This document shows positions 23,233-33,190 of a stretch of DNA of 64,000 nt, piece after piece. Within the stretch, counting starts at the first letter, position 1. Every line of letters begins with the position of its first letter. The notes beneath the pieces were generated by a model. The model saw only the letters and a program-made list of their open reading frames with translations. It was not told the origin of the DNA and made no database searches. Position numbers and translations under genes: made by a program. Location of the stretch: NCBI RefSeq assembly GCF_003369915.1, contig NW_022881614.1, positions 20,066,336-20,130,335 on the forward strand, written 5' to 3'. This DNA is from Drosophila miranda (lineage: Eukaryota; Arthropoda; Insecta; Diptera; Drosophilidae).

Positions 23233-23641
23233 CTAGGCAGGAATCAAATAAATCTCTAGTGACTTTTTATCACCTCCGTATTCGATGTCTATCCTCATTT
23301 TCCCTGCTATCCGTTGTGCTCTTCCATCAGCGGTTTTATCATTTTCCGTGATTCTCTTGTAAGGTACGTTTCCGCACATCACTTCGCTCGCTAAGTTACC
23401 TCCTATACAGCTGATGGACGCTCCTGAATCCAGCAAACCGTATACTGTGCAGTTGAATCGGTAAAAACGGACGAGGATCTCTAGCCATTTCAGAGAGAGC
23501 GCTTAGATACGCCACACCTGATTTACTCTTCTTTACTTCTTGCCAGAATCGAATCATGCGCTTCTTTCCCCGAGATTTATTCTTCCCTACGGTCTCTGGT
23601 AATTCACAGCCAGTTAAAATTTTTTTGATCCGAGTTTGCAA
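23233..23641 (-). pseudogene. gypsy2 Gag-Pol linker and aspartic protease (unit A)
   Basis: A basic linker frame (from 23,641) overlaps the protease frame, which has the catalytic LLDSGAS motif near 23,430 followed by the expected beta-rich stretch. The two lie in different frames, either a programmed shift or decay. The protease C-terminus is lost in the 56-bp deletion; unit B keeps it. Confidence 0.75.
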
Positions 23642-23708
23642 TCCAAATCATTGTTGCTTTTTTGAAAGTCCGGTGTAATCAGTGATGTCACTGTTGTTGG
23701 CTCCGAAG

Positions 23709-25193
23709 TTAATCGGTGTTTGTGCCTTGATGGCGAAGCACACTCGAAGTCTTCAGTTTGTACTGCGACTTTGGCGTGCTGGACTTGGAGTTTTTTGTAC
23801 ACTTTTCGCAACTTGGTTTATAAGTGTTCGCGGCTCCACAGCCGTAACAAAAAACTTTTCGTTCTGAAACGCAATCTTGATATCTGTGACCGGTCTGATG
23901 ACAGTTCCAGCAGATTAACGAGATGGCTTCTACCGCCAACTCCCTCTCGGTGTCTGAGCCTTCTCGTAGCTCCCGATCTAGCAGTAGTTCTGATACTTCA
24001 CGTCGAAATGGAACAGCTTTGGTATACCCATGCGTACTTTTGACGTCTTCTAAAAACATCTCCCGCCTGCGGCACACTTCCCTGAGCTCCTGTACACTTT
24101 TTAAATCGATATTCAACAGCTCATGGCGAATTTCCGGACGCAGGTTGTTCTTTAATACACGCACCAACTTCCGAATGGTCCAGGGTACTTCCAACTGATC
24201 GGTCAAGTTAGAGATGCTATCGTAAAAACTATCGAAAGTCTCGCTTGCCCTCTGCTTTCGGTTTCGGATCAGCTCTTCGATGTCGACGTCATCTTTTTCT
24301 TGGCGAAACTGAAGTCGTAAGGCAGCACATAAAGTATTCCATTGAACTTCAACTACGGCCTTGTGATGTCGCCAGTAAAACTCGTTAGCTTTGCCTTCAA
24401 ACAAAACACTCACATTCCGGCAAAGCACGGAGAAATTTCCTTCCAAAGTTTGATGGGTCAATGCCTCTACTCTATATATGAAGTTATCTATCGATACTCC
24501 GACTCCCGAGAACTTAATTTTCCAGCCATTAAGTATATGGACTACTTTGTCCGGTCTCTGGGATAAATCAGAAAAACCGCTTCTCAATAGTGACGGATGA
24601 GCTATGCTTTGGGGTTCTAGTCTATGGCCAGGACTAGTTCCCTCACCATAGTTGGTTGCTTGCAACTGCTCGGACAACGGCGTTGAAGAACGGTCTAAAG
24701 CTGCGGTGACAGTGGACTGACTTGAGGTTCGGGTTAACTGTTGCATTGAATCAACTACCGAGCTTTGAATCAGTTCTGCCATTCGTTTGCTTAGTGAAGT
24801 GAGCAATATCTGTTCCATTGCCACCAGATCTATATTTTTAGAAGAGCTCGCTTCTTCTCCCCCTTTTGCACGTTCCTTAGACTGAGCGCGAGGATTTTGC
24901 GCTACTACCTTCGGCACCGCCCCGCTTACAGTTCTACACCTGCCTTTACATACCGGGCAAACATTGCTAGTCTTTAAATGGGTGGTCATACAGGGAAGAT
25001 GGAACACGTGCTCGCAAACCGATCGGAATACCTCATCCGTGGTCAGTATGGCTTTCTGGCACAGCGCGCACAGCGGGCTGACGCCTTCACCTGCCCCTTG
25101 GGCTTCCTTTCCGGGAGATCTGTACAAACCCATGGCCAGAAATACTATACTCAAAGTCGTGCCTATAATTCTTCCTAACTTTGTTTTATTCAC
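23709..25193 (-). CDS. gypsy2 Gag with N-terminal hydrophobic segment and RING-H2 finger (unit A)
   Basis: A 494-codon frame. Residues 8-23 are hydrophobic (signal-anchor-like). Residues 42-82 match the RING-H2 spacing exactly: C42-x2-C45-x14-C60-x-H62-x2-H65-x2-C68-x10-C79-x2-C82, including the CEHVFHLPC core. A Ser/Gln-rich linker and a retrotransposon Gag domain (about residues 230-400) follow. A CCHC knuckle lies at 428-441, and a second knuckle at 449-462 has Thr where His is expected. RING-H2 domains usually bind E2 enzymes and give ubiquitin ligase activity; that role here is inference. The usual Trp before C79 is His. The start Met was chosen as the first in the frame after the leader. 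The C-terminus differs from unit B through a 35-bp indel. Confidence 0.8.
   Translation of the reverse strand: MNKTKLGRIIGTTLSIVFLAMGLYRSPGKEAQGAGEGVSPLCALCQKAILTTDEVFRSVCEHVFHLPCMTTHLKTSNVCPVCKGRCRTVSGAVPKVVAQNPRAQSKERAKGGEEASSSKNIDLVAMEQILLTSLSKRMAELIQSSVVDSMQQLTRTSSQSTVTAALDRSSTPLSEQLQATNYGEGTSPGHRLEPQSIAHPSLLRSGFSDLSQRPDKVVHILNGWKIKFSGVGVSIDNFIYRVEALTHQTLEGNFSVLCRNVSVLFEGKANEFYWRHHKAVVEVQWNTLCAALRLQFRQEKDDVDIEELIRNRKQRASETFDSFYDSISNLTDQLEVPWTIRKLVRVLKNNLRPEIRHELLNIDLKSVQELREVCRRREMFLEDVKSTHGYTKAVPFRREVSELLLDRELREGSDTERELAVEAISLICWNCHQTGHRYQDCVSERKVFCYGCGAANTYKPSCEKCTKNSKSSTPKSQYKLKTSSVLRHQGTNTD
24948..25070 (-). other. RING-H2 finger coding segment (unit A)
   Basis: Codons 42-82 of gypsy2 Gag. 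All eight ligands are kept in both units; the only difference here is Ser to Arg at codon 77. Confidence 0.85.
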
Positions 25194-25943
25194 CTACAAT
25201 TCCGATAATAACTTTAATACCAATGATGAACTCAATTGACTAACTTGAACTCACTTGAACTAACTTGGACTAGCTTGAACTCAATGCAGCTACGCAGCGA
25301 ATCGTAAGGTCCTAATCATACAACCGATATCTCCCTCACCACGGAAAAAGATTAGAGTTACTACTCTCAAGTAAATCGCTTGGTCGTGGGCAGTCAGGAA
25401 TCTCCAGACTTATTCCTCAAAACGAACGATGTTCCCGTCAGCAGCTCACACCGAAGCGGACAGACAACTGTTCAACAACGGTTTGTCGGTTTTCCAGCTT
25501 TCGATGGCTACCTCTAATGCTTCTTCAGAAAAATCAACCGAAGATATTCTCCAGCGACCGTGGATAAAGAGACCCTCGAAAGCTGTCTATTTATTTTCCG
25601 ACGCGGCAGCGTAAAAGAACCAATCTAACATTGAACACCAATAAGCCAATGACGCGGCACTCTCTACAGGGTCAGGTGGTCAACCGGAGTCGATCTCGTC
25701 CTGCAATTCCTCTGCTTAAAGTGGCCTAACGTCGCTTGCATATTTGGAAAAATCGGCACCGAACCAGTAATCCGCGGTCAGAAGGGAATACGGGTATTCT
25801 CTCTATCTGTCTTCCAAGCGGACTCTAACACGGCAATAACTCCTCCCGTAAATAAAAGCGGAAAATTTAGAAAAGGGAAAAAATGAAAGAATCTATCTAA
25901 TCATCCAGGAGTCCCCGTGGAATATTTCGAAGTACCCACTGGG
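25194..25943 (-). other. gypsy2 untranslated leader (unit A)
   Basis: Between primer site and gag start. Repeated CTTGAACT/CTTGGACT-like motifs near 25,240-25,280 are visible. No convincing gene is seen. Confidence 0.6.
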
Positions 25944-25961
25944 GCCCCACGTTGGGCGCCA
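25944..25961 (-). promoter_or_regulatory. gypsy2 primer-binding site, tRNA-Lys type (unit A)
   Basis: TGGCGCCCAACGTGGGGC on the minus strand complements the 3' end of fly tRNA-Lys(CTT) as I recall it. It lies 26 bp from the LTR edge. Confidence 0.8.
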
Positions 25962-27379
25962 CTTTTAATATTATTAATAATTATAACTGTAACGTGCAAC
26001 GAGTCCTGTTCGAAAACGGGCGTTACGATTTGAGAGAGCTGGGCACGCTAATAATTATCCGGCTCTAGCTCGTCGGCTTTGGGGGTGGAGTTGTTGCTCC
26101 CTCAGATCAACCCAGACTCGAGGCTTCAATTACCAATAATATTGCCAGAATTTAGCGTGCTGCGACTTATGCTAGAACGGTAGATTTGACGAGAAGAAGA
26201 TACGAAGCTAAAGAGGATAGAGAACAGGAAGAGAGAGGGAAGCGAAAGGAAAGAAGGATAAAGAGGAAAGGGAAGTGAGAACCAAGGAAAACGGAGAGAC
26301 ATCGGTGTATATGTCCGCAGATGTTATGCGGAGTCTGAACCCACCCTGCCATTGGTCATCCTCACGGAATAGCCGTTATTCGATGACCCCTTTTGAACTT
26401 TTACGAAAACGCGCGAGCTAGCATTGAGTCCATTTTGTTCTTCTATCTAAACTTCAACATTATTTCCTTAAAACAAAAATTAAATCCGATATGGCAACAT
26501 AGTAAATGATCTTAATAACTACTAAAAATAGGTGATTCGTAATGGTTGGGTATATAAGGATATTTGATAATGTAATGAGTATATATATAATAAGACTGTA
26601 ATTCGGGTTAAATTCTAATTAAATTCATAAATTTCGCTTTTCGCATAACATGGGAAAATCATTGAATACTTTAAGTTCGTTACTTTCGCTTTTCGCACCA
26701 ATGTGGAAAAATCATTAAATCTTTTAACTTCCGAATAAGTCGAAAATCAAAGAGGCGGTCTGGCTGACATAACGTGATCTCCTATGCGGAGTTCAGTCGA
26801 TGACCGGATGCAGATGGCATCTCTAACGAGATGCCAACGATCAGATCGCTCAAGGCAAGGCCTCAATAGGCAGGGGGCAGAGGTTTCAAATTCGTGAGAT
26901 TGGGCAAGGATCAGTTGGTTTTCAAAACTACGTACATTTCAACTTTTGGAAGGTATGCTTACTCACTCACTGTTCAATTTCCAACGACGAAAGATCGATC
27001 TTTCGGCGTAGGCTGAAAACAAGCGTTAATTCGGAAAGGTGGTTTACAGTACGGATACTCTATCTCTTGCTACAACTCAGAATTCCTAACTTCGACCTAC
27101 TCCTTGTATGTGGAGCCACAGAACTTTTGGGGGAATTTTCTCCCTGACAATTCAATCCGAACTTAACTGACAACAATAGCTTGTGAATGTTTATAAAGAT
27201 TGCTTAAGCATGATATGAGTTTAACGAATGTGTAACGAAAATGAATTAAACTAGCGATGTCTTAACAATACTTATAACTGCAACTTCTGAACACATTTCC
27301 CGAACTCCCAGTGGGAACTTGAACGTTAATGAGGTTGGCTGATAATTATTCTTCATGAATATAAAAATTTTGTGATATT

Positions 27380-28427
27380 TATACCCGATACTCAAAATGA
27401 GTATTGGGGTATATTAGATTTGTGGTAAAAGTGGATGTGTGTAACGTGCAGAAGGAATGGTTTCCGACCCCATAAAGTATATATATTCTTGATCAGCATC
27501 AATAGCCGAGTCGATTGAGCCCTGTCTGTCTGTCCGTCCGTCCGTCCGTCCCCTTCAGCGCCTAGTGCTCAAAGACTATAAGAGCTAGAGCAACGATGTT
27601 TTGGATCCAGACTTCTGTAATATGTCACTGCTACAGAAATATTTCAAAACTTCGCCCCGCCCACTTCCGCCCCCACAAAGGACGAAAATCTGTGGCATCC
27701 ACATTTTTAAAGATACGATAAAACCAAAAAACGCAGAATCGTAGAGGATGACCATATCTTTTACAGTGCAAAATCTGAACCAGATCGTATAGTGATTATA
27801 GCCAGAAGCAAGAAAACAATTTCATTCTTTCTTGCTCTGTCTCTCTCTAACACACAGGTTTCATGGTCGGTTTTGTCATTTGCAAAATATGAGTTCAAGG
27901 ATCTCAGAACCTATAAGAGCCAGAGCAACCAAATTTGGTATCCACACTCCTGTGATATCGGACCTTGACCGTTTCGTGTTTAAATTTCGCCACACCCCCT
28001 TCCGCCCCCGCAAAGGACGAAAATCTGGGGCATCCACAAATCTCAGAGACTATTAAGGCTAGAGTAACCAAATTTGATATCCGCACTTCTGTTAGATCTC
28101 ACTATAAAACGTATATCTCAGAATTTCGCCCCACCCCCTTCCGCCCACACAAAGGACGAAAATCTGTTGCATCCACAATATTGCACATTCGAGAAAACTA
28201 AAAACGCAGAATCATAGATAATGACCATATCTATCAGATTGCTGAATCTGGATCAGATCGGATCATTTTTGTAGCCAAAAGCAAGAAATCAATTTTCAGT
28301 GGCTACGCAGCGCCCGACGTCACGCTCAGACTGATTTTCTGTCTCTCTCGCACGCACTCTTTGTCGTGTGGTTCAATATTAGCGGCGTCTGCCGCAGGAG
28401 AGCCATACTGACTTAGTATCGGGTATA
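27380..28427. mobile_element. Non-coding element with 13-bp terminal inverted repeats, mini-me/DINE-1-like (unit A)
   Basis: Ends TATACCCGATACT (27,380-27,392) and AGTATCGGGTATA (28,415-28,427) are perfect inverted repeats. Inside are a (TA)n stretch, a GTCT/GTCC microsatellite near 27,525-27,550 and three copies of a module around TTCCGCCCCCACAAAGGACG (about 27,665, 28,000 and 28,140). The TA plus GTCY pattern recalls Drosophila mini-me/DINE-1. No transposase frame. Confidence 0.6.
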
Positions 28428-28643
28428 ACTGTAGAGTTGCGGTGTCCGCAGCAACTCACAACGTTCCACCTCGTTTTATACTTTAAACATTAGGATGGTA
28501 ATAGACGAGGCTAGCATCCGCTGAACCCTATGATTTGGTGAACTGTGCATCCTGAAGCTGCTGGAAGAGGAATCCTGGACAGAGTCGGGGCGAAGAGGAC
28601 AGCCGAAGGCGGAGAATTCTGCCTCTGTTTGGCCGACGATTGG

Positions 28644-28805
28644 GCAACCAGGAAGACGATGGCCGCAGTTGGCTTTATCACTGTAGCATGGTCTGCGTTC
28701 GGCAACCAAGAAAACGAAGGCCGCAGGTGGCTTTAGCACTGCAGCATGGTCTGCGCTCGGGCAACCAAGAAAACGAAGGCCGCAGGTGGCTTTAGCACTG
28801 CAGCA
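28644..28805. repeat. Three 58/59-bp tandem repeats (unit A)
   Basis: Copies start GCAACCA at 28,644, 28,702 and 28,761; the last two are nearly identical. Conserved in unit B. Confidence 0.8.
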
Positions 28806-29543
28806 TCCCTGATTTGCTCCTGCTTCTTCTCCACGCGCCTTGGCGCGCGCTGCTGTTTAACCCTGTCTAGGGTGCTCCTCGCAGGCGAAGGGTCCCAAGC
28901 GGGAAGGCGTTTGCTTATTCCAGCCCCCGGCTGACTTCGCTCTGCGGCTTACTTAGCCGGCGACTGGACGATGGGGTGCCTTTAAATAGCGTGGGTCGCT
29001 GCCCCACGCAATAAGCGAAAAACCGTCCGGTCTTTGAAGCTTTCCTCCGAGCGGGATCCGTCGCGAGACTCCCGTGCCCCGTCACTCCACTTGTACGAGC
29101 AAGGGAATCAGCGGGTGCGTGAGCTGCAGAAAATCAGATGAAAACCTGTTCTGTGGATTTTTCCAATCGCACTCACCCAAAATATCGCGATCAACCGAAA
29201 GGTATGTCTTTTCCGTACCGTGTCGAGTTGTTTCACAATGGAATTTTCCTATGATGGCACTTCTTACAAAAGATTCGTTTGCGCGCACACCCGTTCTCGA
29301 CGAGATCTTTAACCGGAAAAGGAATTTGACATGGCCTGTCAGATGTCCAAAGCATCTCTGCGCGTTAACAGGTCAAAGTAACCCTGCGCCTGTTAACAGG
29401 TCAAAGGGTGGCAGCATGTATCCCTGGCCCCGAGATCGATATCATGGTCTTGACTTTAAATTTTTCTTTCAAATCTTACCCGATTAAGCCTTCCCGCCAA
29501 ACCTATCGACTTCTTCTACGTCGCTTCAGGCCCGCTACAACTT

Positions 29544-29940
29544 CTGTGCGGTCTTGCCGGCTTCAATAGCTTCTCCACTCTGAATGATTGGGTACGACCT
29601 AGCTCCTAGTGTTACAGTGTCATTTCTGTAATCGATGACGGCTTTACTTGCCATCAAGTATTCTCTTCCTAATAAAATATCATAATTTTCGGAAAAGTTA
29701 TGTATGTAGAACTTTTGTTCGGACGGACATGTTTTGTTCGCATTCCTCATTATACTCTTAGTTAAACGGACAGATCCATTGATGGTATGGACCGTAAGGT
29801 TATCGTCTTTTATCTCGGAATCTGTATAATTTTCTTTCATGATGTTGATCGATGATCCCGAGTCAGCGATACACCTTAATATTCTTTTATTAATGGTAAT
29901 GTTTATATAGGGTCCTCCTCGGTTTCTTCCGAGGCGGCTT
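29544..29940 (-). pseudogene. gypsy1 protease segment (unit A)
   Basis: Aspartic protease with the catalytic ADSGSS motif near 29,865 and the ILLGREYL strand downstream. It is out of frame with gag, as is usual for this group. It is cut after the AQKL residues by gypsy2; RT resumes at 18,957. Confidence 0.8.
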
Positions 29941-30075
29941 GATGAAAATTTACGTCCATCTTCGTTTGGCCACTCTGGCTCTCCCTCCCTCTTTTAGTAG
30001 GTTGGTTGGGTCCACTCCCACTAGCTTGGTTTTGAGATATTTGCTGATTGAATGGATTCTGAGCCCTACCTTGAT

Positions 30076-30861
30076 TCATTTTACACCTTTTAACTCATTG
30101 TATAATCCAGGATTTTGGGAATTTTGATTTTGATTTGTTCGATTAGTCTGACCTGTTCCAGATGAACTCTGAGTTTGATTGTGATAGTTAGTAGTATTAT
30201 AATTTGGATAATAGTTTCCAACATTCTTTCGATTTGATTGAGACGATTTCGATTGATCTTTATTTGTACCTGAACCTGTTGTACTAGCTTCGTACAATCC
30301 TTCTTCTTGTGCTGCCTTCTTAAGATTAGACAATGTGGTAATATCTTTTCTTGCTAAGGTCATGAACGTTCTGTCAGGAAGTTTTCGAGTAATGACATCT
30401 TTAATTGTGTTGTTCAAAGCGTTTTTATAAATGACATTATTTTCTGGTATGTTTTCTAAGTTTAGCTTATTGTTTATTAATAATGCTTTTATCTCTAATT
30501 CTTCTATAAACTTACGAAGACTGCCGTTGAATCTGGTGGTGTATAGTTGTCGTAAGAGTTCTTCATATGGTGTGTGATTTTTGAACTCGTTGATCAGCGC
30601 CGTCTTCAGTTCGAGCCACGTGTTGGGTTGTATCATTTGCGATATGCGTTGTGCCTCTCCTGACAGTTGGATCTCGGTCGCTCCAAATAGGATCCTTTGT
30701 TGGCGAAGATCTTCAGTTGGATATAATCCGCATACATATTCGATTCGTTTGATAAATGAGCTTAGCTGTCCAGATGAACCGTCATAGGCAGGTATTTGTC
30801 TGATCGACAGCAGTGCCTGGTTCAAGTGGATTTCGCTCAATGATAGTGGTGGTAACGCCAT
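30076..30861 (-). CDS. gypsy1 Gag (unit A)
   Basis: A 261-codon Gag of the 17.6/297 type: N-terminal and central capsid-like helices and a basic Asn/Gln/Ser-rich tail, with no CCHC knuckle, as in errantiviruses. The stop TGA overlaps an ATG (AATGA) of the next frame, where the shift into pol would occur. The frame is open in both units. Confidence 0.82.
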   Translation of the reverse strand: MALPPLSLSEIHLNQALLSIRQIPAYDGSSGQLSSFIKRIEYVCGLYPTEDLRQQRILFGATEIQLSGEAQRISQMIQPNTWLELKTALINEFKNHTPYEELLRQLYTTRFNGSLRKFIEELEIKALLINNKLNLENIPENNVIYKNALNNTIKDVITRKLPDRTFMTLARKDITTLSNLKKAAQEEGLYEASTTGSGTNKDQSKSSQSNRKNVGNYYPNYNTTNYHNQTQSSSGTGQTNRTNQNQNSQNPGLYNELKGVK

Positions 30862-31153
30862 GTTGTTGGTGTTGATTGGGTTTTGTTTTGTTTTCAGTAG
30901 TTTTTAACTTTATTTTGGTTCACTTGTAAGTTTTTTGATTTTGTATTTAGTGTTTCACTGTTCTTGGTGGATCACTATCTCCGCTTACTTCAGTTCACTT
31001 AATTTTAGTTTTGCAAATCGTATGTGCTCGTAACACATAGGTTCTTTGGCGGATTTCACAATTTTATTAACGATTCCGGGATTACGTGATCACATTAATT
31101 AGAAATTACACAAGCTGACCATTACCGAAATATAGGAGTTGATTTTAAACGAA
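30862..31153 (-). other. gypsy1 untranslated leader (unit A)
   Basis: AT-rich leader between gag and the primer site, 119 bp longer than in unit B because of a deletion there. No gene seen. Confidence 0.6.
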
Positions 31154-31171
31154 ATCCTACCGACTGCGCCA
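31154..31171 (-). promoter_or_regulatory. gypsy1 primer-binding site, tRNA-Ser type (unit A)
   Basis: TGGCGCAGTCGGTAGGAT on the minus strand, directly next to the LTR; this is the 17.6/297-type primer site as I recall it. Confidence 0.8.
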
Positions 31172-31762
31172 GTTAAATATCCGCAACTCGATTTTAAGTT
31201 TAAAAAAAAAGACTTATTTTACAACTTAAATATCTTTATGTCACAAGATTTAAATGAATTCCCCGACTTGACTTTGGGTCTGCTTGTCTCAAACGGAACT
31301 GATCTCTCTGCTGCTGGCTAGTTTCCATGAGCCCTTCTCTTGGAACTCCCGACTCTGGCTTCGGGCGTTGCTTTCCTCGGCTGCATCTTCGTGTCGGTGG
31401 CGTACGTGCCTGGATCGATATTTGGGGATGCGTCGGCTTTGATGAAAGGCATCCACTGCTGGCGATCGGTGTTGCATTACATGACGGAGCTAGGAATGTG
31501 ATACTCCTGGTTTTATGTCTAGCTTTGATTGGTCCTCATGAGTGGCGTGATTCTAAAGAATCGATTTCTCGAGAGTGGCGTGATTCTAATGTTGATGAAA
31601 CAATGTGGTCCATTGTTTATATTATGGGGGGCCCTAGCTTGGAGTATGGGAAGAAACAGTTATTGATTCTTGAGTGGGGTCCTGTTACTTGTGTGGATGG
31701 GGTGGATGAATTGTACATAAACATAATGTGTATGGGATGTGGGGAATTATGGATATGTCACT
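31172..31762 (-). repeat. gypsy1 5' LTR (unit A)
   Basis: About 591 bp on the minus strand from AGTGACATATCC to TTTAAC beside the primer site; ATAT follows at 31,763. The 3' edge may be off by a base or two. Confidence 0.8.
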
Positions 31763-31876
31763 ATATAGTAGTGATGATGATAACGCAGAGGAACACAAAC
31801 CCAACCGCATGAAGATGTCACAATAAACTTAAAACTTCATTTATCTACTCAACAATGAAATGAAAAATTATTTTCT

Positions 31877-33190
31877 TTAATTCTTATGAAGTGTTGTGTG
31901 GGTTAGGTCCTCCATGCGCTCGTCCAACATGATGCGAAACCAATCGGGAATGAAGGTATACTGATTCCTGCCAAGATACGAAGTGTACGAGATCTCCCCC
32001 TGGCTAGCATCAAACTTCATCAGATACACGGTTTTGGGGCAGTCGACTACCGACATAAAGCCGCGAATCTGGTCCACCAGCCGCAGCAGGAAATTGACAC
32101 AGAGATTCGGTGACCAGGCTTTTCCTGCGCAAACAAATTAAAGTGTTATTTCAATCGGAGTATATTGTATATATGTACTAACGCAATCCTTCCAAAGTTG
32201 CCGCACAGATAGCTTGTTAATGGTGTGCGCGATGGTGTCGCGGTTAACATTAGCAACGTAAATGTTTTCGATGCCCACCAGAAAGCACTTGGACCACCAC
32301 TTGAGGGCGTCGCAACGGTTGTGCGTAGCCCATTCATCCACGCTCATACTGTCTAGGCGAAACTGCAGCTCCGTAAAGACATAATTTGTACTAGCAGGCG
32401 AATAAGAGCAAATTTAAACCGATTTTAAATGTACATTCAAGGCCCCGTATTTACTTCCCGTCACTTCCTGTCCTAAAACCTTCGGCCAGAACTGGTGAAT
32501 CGAAAATAAAACGTGTGCCATTTATGCTGAAGTAAAACACTCCGTTGTATTGTCCAGTCGGTTCCATTGGGTCGCATGGTTTCGGCATTGCATTTGCATT
32601 CTCTGAAAAAAAAAACAAAAAAAATACTAAATAGTAATGTTGGATGGGTAATCCAATGCCCTACCGGATAGGAAGTGCCTACGAAGCTTTGCGAGCCAAT
32701 CAGCATTCAGTTCCTTCATGGGAGAAGTTTTTAGATCCTCAAGAACCACGGGGCTGATGTAAATCGTGTTTCGATACTTGGTCACGGCGAGGGTCCAGTT
32801 CTCCTTCATTTCGTAGGGAGTCCTCAAGATTAGTTCAAGAACTTCGGTGGTGCACACAATGTCGTAACTGACTTCCACCTCCAGTTTTGCGCTTAGATGG
32901 GATGTCCCAGTGCTCTCCATGTACAATAGTATGTTGTCCAAGCCTGGCTGCGATAAGAGTAAACTTCGCGGAGGACTCGGCTCAGAGTCCCCCAGGTGCA
33001 CTTGGAATTTGTTAATTTTTGGAACGACTACGTAGCGCAAGCGATTTGCATTGTTCTCAAATATTCCATATGGCGATAAGCTGAAGCCCCCGTGAACCAC
33101 TGGCTTAGAAAATTCTGGAAAGTCACATCGGTCCGCTTTGGTAATAACGTGAGGTTTTATATTTAATAATATTTCATCAGAAATCATCAT
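31877..33190 (-). pseudogene. cuff: cutoff-like DXO/Rai1 protein, frameshifted (unit B)
   Basis: Cutoff is a germline Rai1/DXO relative that works with Rhino and Deadlock to let dual-strand piRNA clusters be transcribed. Exons on the minus strand: 33,190-32,665, 32,602-32,455, 32,390-32,183 and 32,124-31,877, with GT-AG introns. DXO-family landmarks include FPEFSKPVVHGGFSL near the N-terminus and WWSKCFLVGIENIYV in exon 3. Exon 4 opens with four A's (GGAAAAGCC) where unit C has five, so the frame shifts and the last 80 or so residues are lost. The exon 2 donor is GTAAAT (GTAAGT in C). The start at 33,190 is the first in-frame Met; an earlier start would cross a homopolymer whose length varies. 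Confidence 0.8.

Larger units (their letters stand above)
27150..29039. mobile_element. Composite 1.9-kb insertion in gypsy2 5' LTR (unit A)
   Basis: Bounded by ctccctgaca on the left and ctttcctccgag on the right, both shared with the partner LTR. It holds the TIR element at 27,380-28,427, a 58/59-bp repeat block and a hairpin (GCGTGGGTCGCTGCCCCACGC) without its own gene. No target duplication is clear. The same segment lies at 56,651-58,536. Confidence 0.75.
18958..29539 (-). mobile_element. gypsy2: long-LTR Ty3/gypsy element nested in gypsy1 (unit A)
   Basis: The ends TGTAAC...GCTACA are flanked by the 4-bp duplication ACTT (18,954-18,957 and 29,540-29,543). Minus-strand order: 5' LTR (25,988-29,539, enlarged by insertions), tRNA-Lys primer site, 750-bp leader, gag, protease, RT, RNase H, integrase, polypurine tract (GGTGGGGGGGCTT) and 3' LTR (18,958-20,476). 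No env is present. The 1.5-kb LTRs and tRNA-Lys primer recall the Osvaldo/Ulysses group; that assignment is tentative. Its Gag has an unusual RING-H2 finger. Several pol breaks are shared with unit B. Confidence 0.9.
25988..29539 (-). repeat. gypsy2 5' LTR, enlarged (unit A, 3,552 bp)
   Basis: Matches the 3' LTR over both ends but carries 1.9 kb at 27,150-29,039 in place of an 11-base stretch, and about 155 bp more near 29,325-29,480 with two GTTAACAGGTCAAAG copies. The enlarged form is also in unit B. Confidence 0.87.
10439..31762 (-). mobile_element. gypsy1: 17.6/297-like errantivirus, unit A, interrupted twice
   Basis: Read on the minus strand: 5' LTR (31,762-31,172), tRNA-Ser-type primer site, leader, gag, protease, then the gypsy2 insertion (29,539-18,958), RT, RNase H, integrase split by a LINE (16,536-12,244), env, a G-rich tract and a 3' LTR cut to about 43 bp. 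Without the insertions it is about 6.4 kb. AGTGAC at the LTR start and a gag-pol-env order with F-type env fit the 17.6/297/gypsy group. Several breaks (a stop before integrase, a deletion in RT, a stop in env) are shared with unit B, so it was dead before the array amplified. Confidence 0.85.

Noticed and set aside
25944..25961. tRNA-Lys gene
   Set aside because: Only the 18-bp complement of the tRNA 3' end is present beside an LTR, so it is a primer site. No tRNA or rRNA gene was seen in the window.
27525..27550. GTCC repeats as a CRISPR-like or regulatory array
   Set aside because: A simple microsatellite with 4-bp units, as in mini-me-like elements; no spacers.
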